A stretch of 64,000 bases of DNA from Streptomyces sp. NBC_01276 (GTDB lineage Bacteria; Actinomycetota; Actinomycetes; Streptomycetales; Streptomycetaceae). The DNA lies in contig NZ_CP108442.1 in the NCBI RefSeq assembly GCF_041435355.1, positions 1,240,001-1,304,000 on the forward strand. Direction: 5' to 3'. How positions within the stretch are numbered: the stretch's first letter is position 1; every line of letters starts with the position of its first letter. Below the pieces are notes generated by a model that saw only the letters and a program-made list of their open reading frames with translations, had not been told where the DNA came from and searched no databases. The position numbers were made by a program, and so were the translations under genes. This document shows positions 62,783 to 64,000 of the stretch, in pieces.

Positions 62783-64000
62783 TCACAGGGTCCGCAGCGC
62801 GCGGTCGAGGACGCGGACGCCGAAGTGGAGGGCGTCGACCGGGACCCGCTCGTCGACGCCGTGGAAGAGGGCCCAGTAGTCGAAGCCGGGCGGCAGCTTG
62901 AGCGGGGAGAAGCCGTAGCCGGTGATGCCGAGGCGGGAGAACTGTTTGGCGTCGGTGCCGCCGGCCATGCAGAAGGGGACCACGTGCCCGTCGGGGTCGA
63001 AGTGTTCGACGGCCTCGCGCAGGATCCCGTAGGTCCGCCCGTCCACGGGGGCTTCGAGGGCGACCTCGCGGTGGTGGAACTCCCAGTGGACCTCGGGCCC
63101 GGTGAGCGCGTCGAGGGTGGCGGCGAACTCGGCTTCGCCGCCGGGCAGCGTGCGCCCGTCGACGTACCCGGTGGCGCGTCCGGGGACCACGTTGAGCTTG
63201 TAACCGGCTTCCAGCATCGTCGGGTTGGCGCTGTTGCGGACCGTGGCCTCCACCAGTGCGCCGGCCGGGCCCAGCTTGCCGAGGACGGCGTCGAGGTCGA
63301 AGCCGGGGGCGCGCGGATCCACCGACAGGCCCTGGAGGGCCGCGAGTTCGGTGATGCAGGCGGCGACCGTGCCGGTGAGCCGGACCGGCCACTCGTGTTC
63401 GCCGATCCGGGCGACGGCGGCGGCGAGCCGGCTGACGGCGTTGGCCTTGTTGGGCTTGGAGCCGTGTCCGGTGGTGCCGTGCGCGGTGAGCTTCAGCCAG
63501 GCGGTGCCGCGTTCGCCGGCCGCGATGGGGTAGAGGGACCGGCCCGGCCCGGTGTGCAGGGTGAAGGCTCCGGACTCGCTGATGCCCTCCGTGCATCCCT
63601 CGAAGAGGTGCGGGTGGTGGTCGGCGAGGAAGCCCGATCCGTCGACGGCGCTGTCCTCCTCGTCGGCGGTGTAGGCGATCACGATGTCCCGGCGCGGCCG
63701 TACGCCGTGGCGCGCCCAGGCCCGTACGACGGCCAGCACCATCGCGTCCATGTTCTTCATGTCGACCGCCCCGCGGCCCCAGACGACGCCGTCGCGGACC
63801 TCCCCGGAGAAGGGGTCCACGCTCCAGTCGGCGGCGTCGGCGGGGACCACGTCGAGGTGGCCGTGGACGAGGAGGGCGGGCGCGGTGGGGTCGGTGCCCT
63901 CGACGCGGGCCACCACGTTGGTCCGGCCCGGGGTGCGTTCCAGCAGGGCCGGCTCCAGTCCGGCGCCGGCGAGACGTTCCGCCACGTACTCGGCGGCGGG
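62783..64000 (-). CDS. M20-family peptidase, N-terminus beyond window
   Basis: The visible 405 residues lack the very start, which lies past the right edge. Metal ligands are visible in ALLVHGHLDVVPADAADWSV, VVWGRGAVDMKNMDAMVLAV and YTADEEDSAVDGSGFLADHH (the Glu-Glu pair), and the dimerisation/lid domain includes GTTGHGSKPNKANAVSRL. The last ligand His is in the final GGTDAKQFSRLGITGYGFSP region. The protein resembles ArgE/DapE/ACY1-type amidohydrolases, with M20/M25/M40 dipeptidases the closest general class. It is followed by the S9 peptidase gene in the same operon. Confidence 0.9.
   Translation of the reverse strand, partial: PAAEYVAERLAGAGLEPALLERTPGRTNVVARVEGTDPTAPALLVHGHLDVVPADAADWSVDPFSGEVRDGVVWGRGAVDMKNMDAMVLAVVRAWARHGVRPRRDIVIAYTADEEDSAVDGSGFLADHHPHLFEGCTEGISESGAFTLHTGPGRSLYPIAAGERGTAWLKLTAHGTTGHGSKPNKANAVSRLAAAVARIGEHEWPVRLTGTVAACITELAALQGLSVDPRAPGFDLDAVLGKLGPAGALVEATVRNSANPTMLEAGYKLNVVPGRATGYVDGRTLPGGEAEFAATLDALTGPEVHWEFHHREVALEAPVDGRTYGILREAVEHFDPDGHVVPFCMAGGTDAKQFSRLGITGYGFSPLKLPPGFDYWALFHGVDERVPVDALHFGVRVLDRALRTL

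Overview
The window looks like an ordinary chromosomal stretch of a Streptomyces or very close relative. The DNA is extremely GC-rich with G/C at nearly every third codon position. Many genes start with GTG, and many neighbours overlap by GTGA or ATGA. The principal sigma factor HrdB has a Lys/Ala-rich N-terminus and sits behind a sigma-R-type promoter. A rare TTA codon marks one accessory gene. I see no phage, plasmid, CRISPR array or biosynthetic cluster.

Layout. 1-6.7 kb: a DUF4239 protein (cut by the window edge), a proline-rich membrane protein, a MarR regulator, a DHFR-like reductase, a histidine kinase/response regulator pair and a GT87-type membrane glycosyltransferase. 6.9-13.7 kb: metG, a large membrane protein broken by an apparent one-base frameshift, then a sigma factor coupled to an unusually long IclR-type regulator. 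13.8-18.7 kb: the most accessory-looking part, with a 1321-residue SF1 helicase carrying a glycine-zipper segment, a long coiled-coil insertion and an early TTA codon, followed by two identical tandem tRNA-Leu(GAG) genes and a 168-bp MITE-like palindromic element that supplies the fabH stop codon. 18.7-24 kb: fabH, fdhD, a ferredoxin-like protein coupled to a BASS-type transporter, a divergent LysR gene and a secreted protein. 24.3-31.1 kb: an acyl-CoA ligase and a branched-chain-amino-acid-type ABC importer in which both permeases and one ATPase are fused in one 945-residue chain. 31.4-39.7 kb: an aldo/keto reductase, a small lectin, a pterin dehydratase, a Tat-exported flavin oxidoreductase, an XRE regulator, and a cluster of HExxH protein, FAD monooxygenase and seven-helix-type membrane protein. 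39.8-48.2 kb: folD, a methyltransferase, hrdB, an SRPBCC protein, an APC permease, a holin-like/phosphodiesterase fusion and a small resolvase-like protein. 48.3-64 kb: two metallo-beta-lactamase-fold proteins, DedA, an amidase, an SUMF1-fold protein, a lysine-free aminotransferase-like protein, a MDMPI/DinB-type protein, a methyltransferase, a nucleotidyltransferase, a DUF5107 protein, GNAT-type proteins and a peptidase operon cut by the right edge.

Most genes are in ones and twos. The clearest functional units are the two-component pair, the sigma/IclR pair, the ferredoxin-like/BASS operon, the CoA-ligase plus ABC importer (uptake and CoA activation of an acid, by inference), the protease-like/monooxygenase/membrane-protein cluster, the MBL/DedA pair and the S9/M20 peptidase operon. 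The items most worth following up are the TTA-containing helicase, the lysine-free PLP-fold protein, the fused ABC importer and the MITE at the fabH stop.
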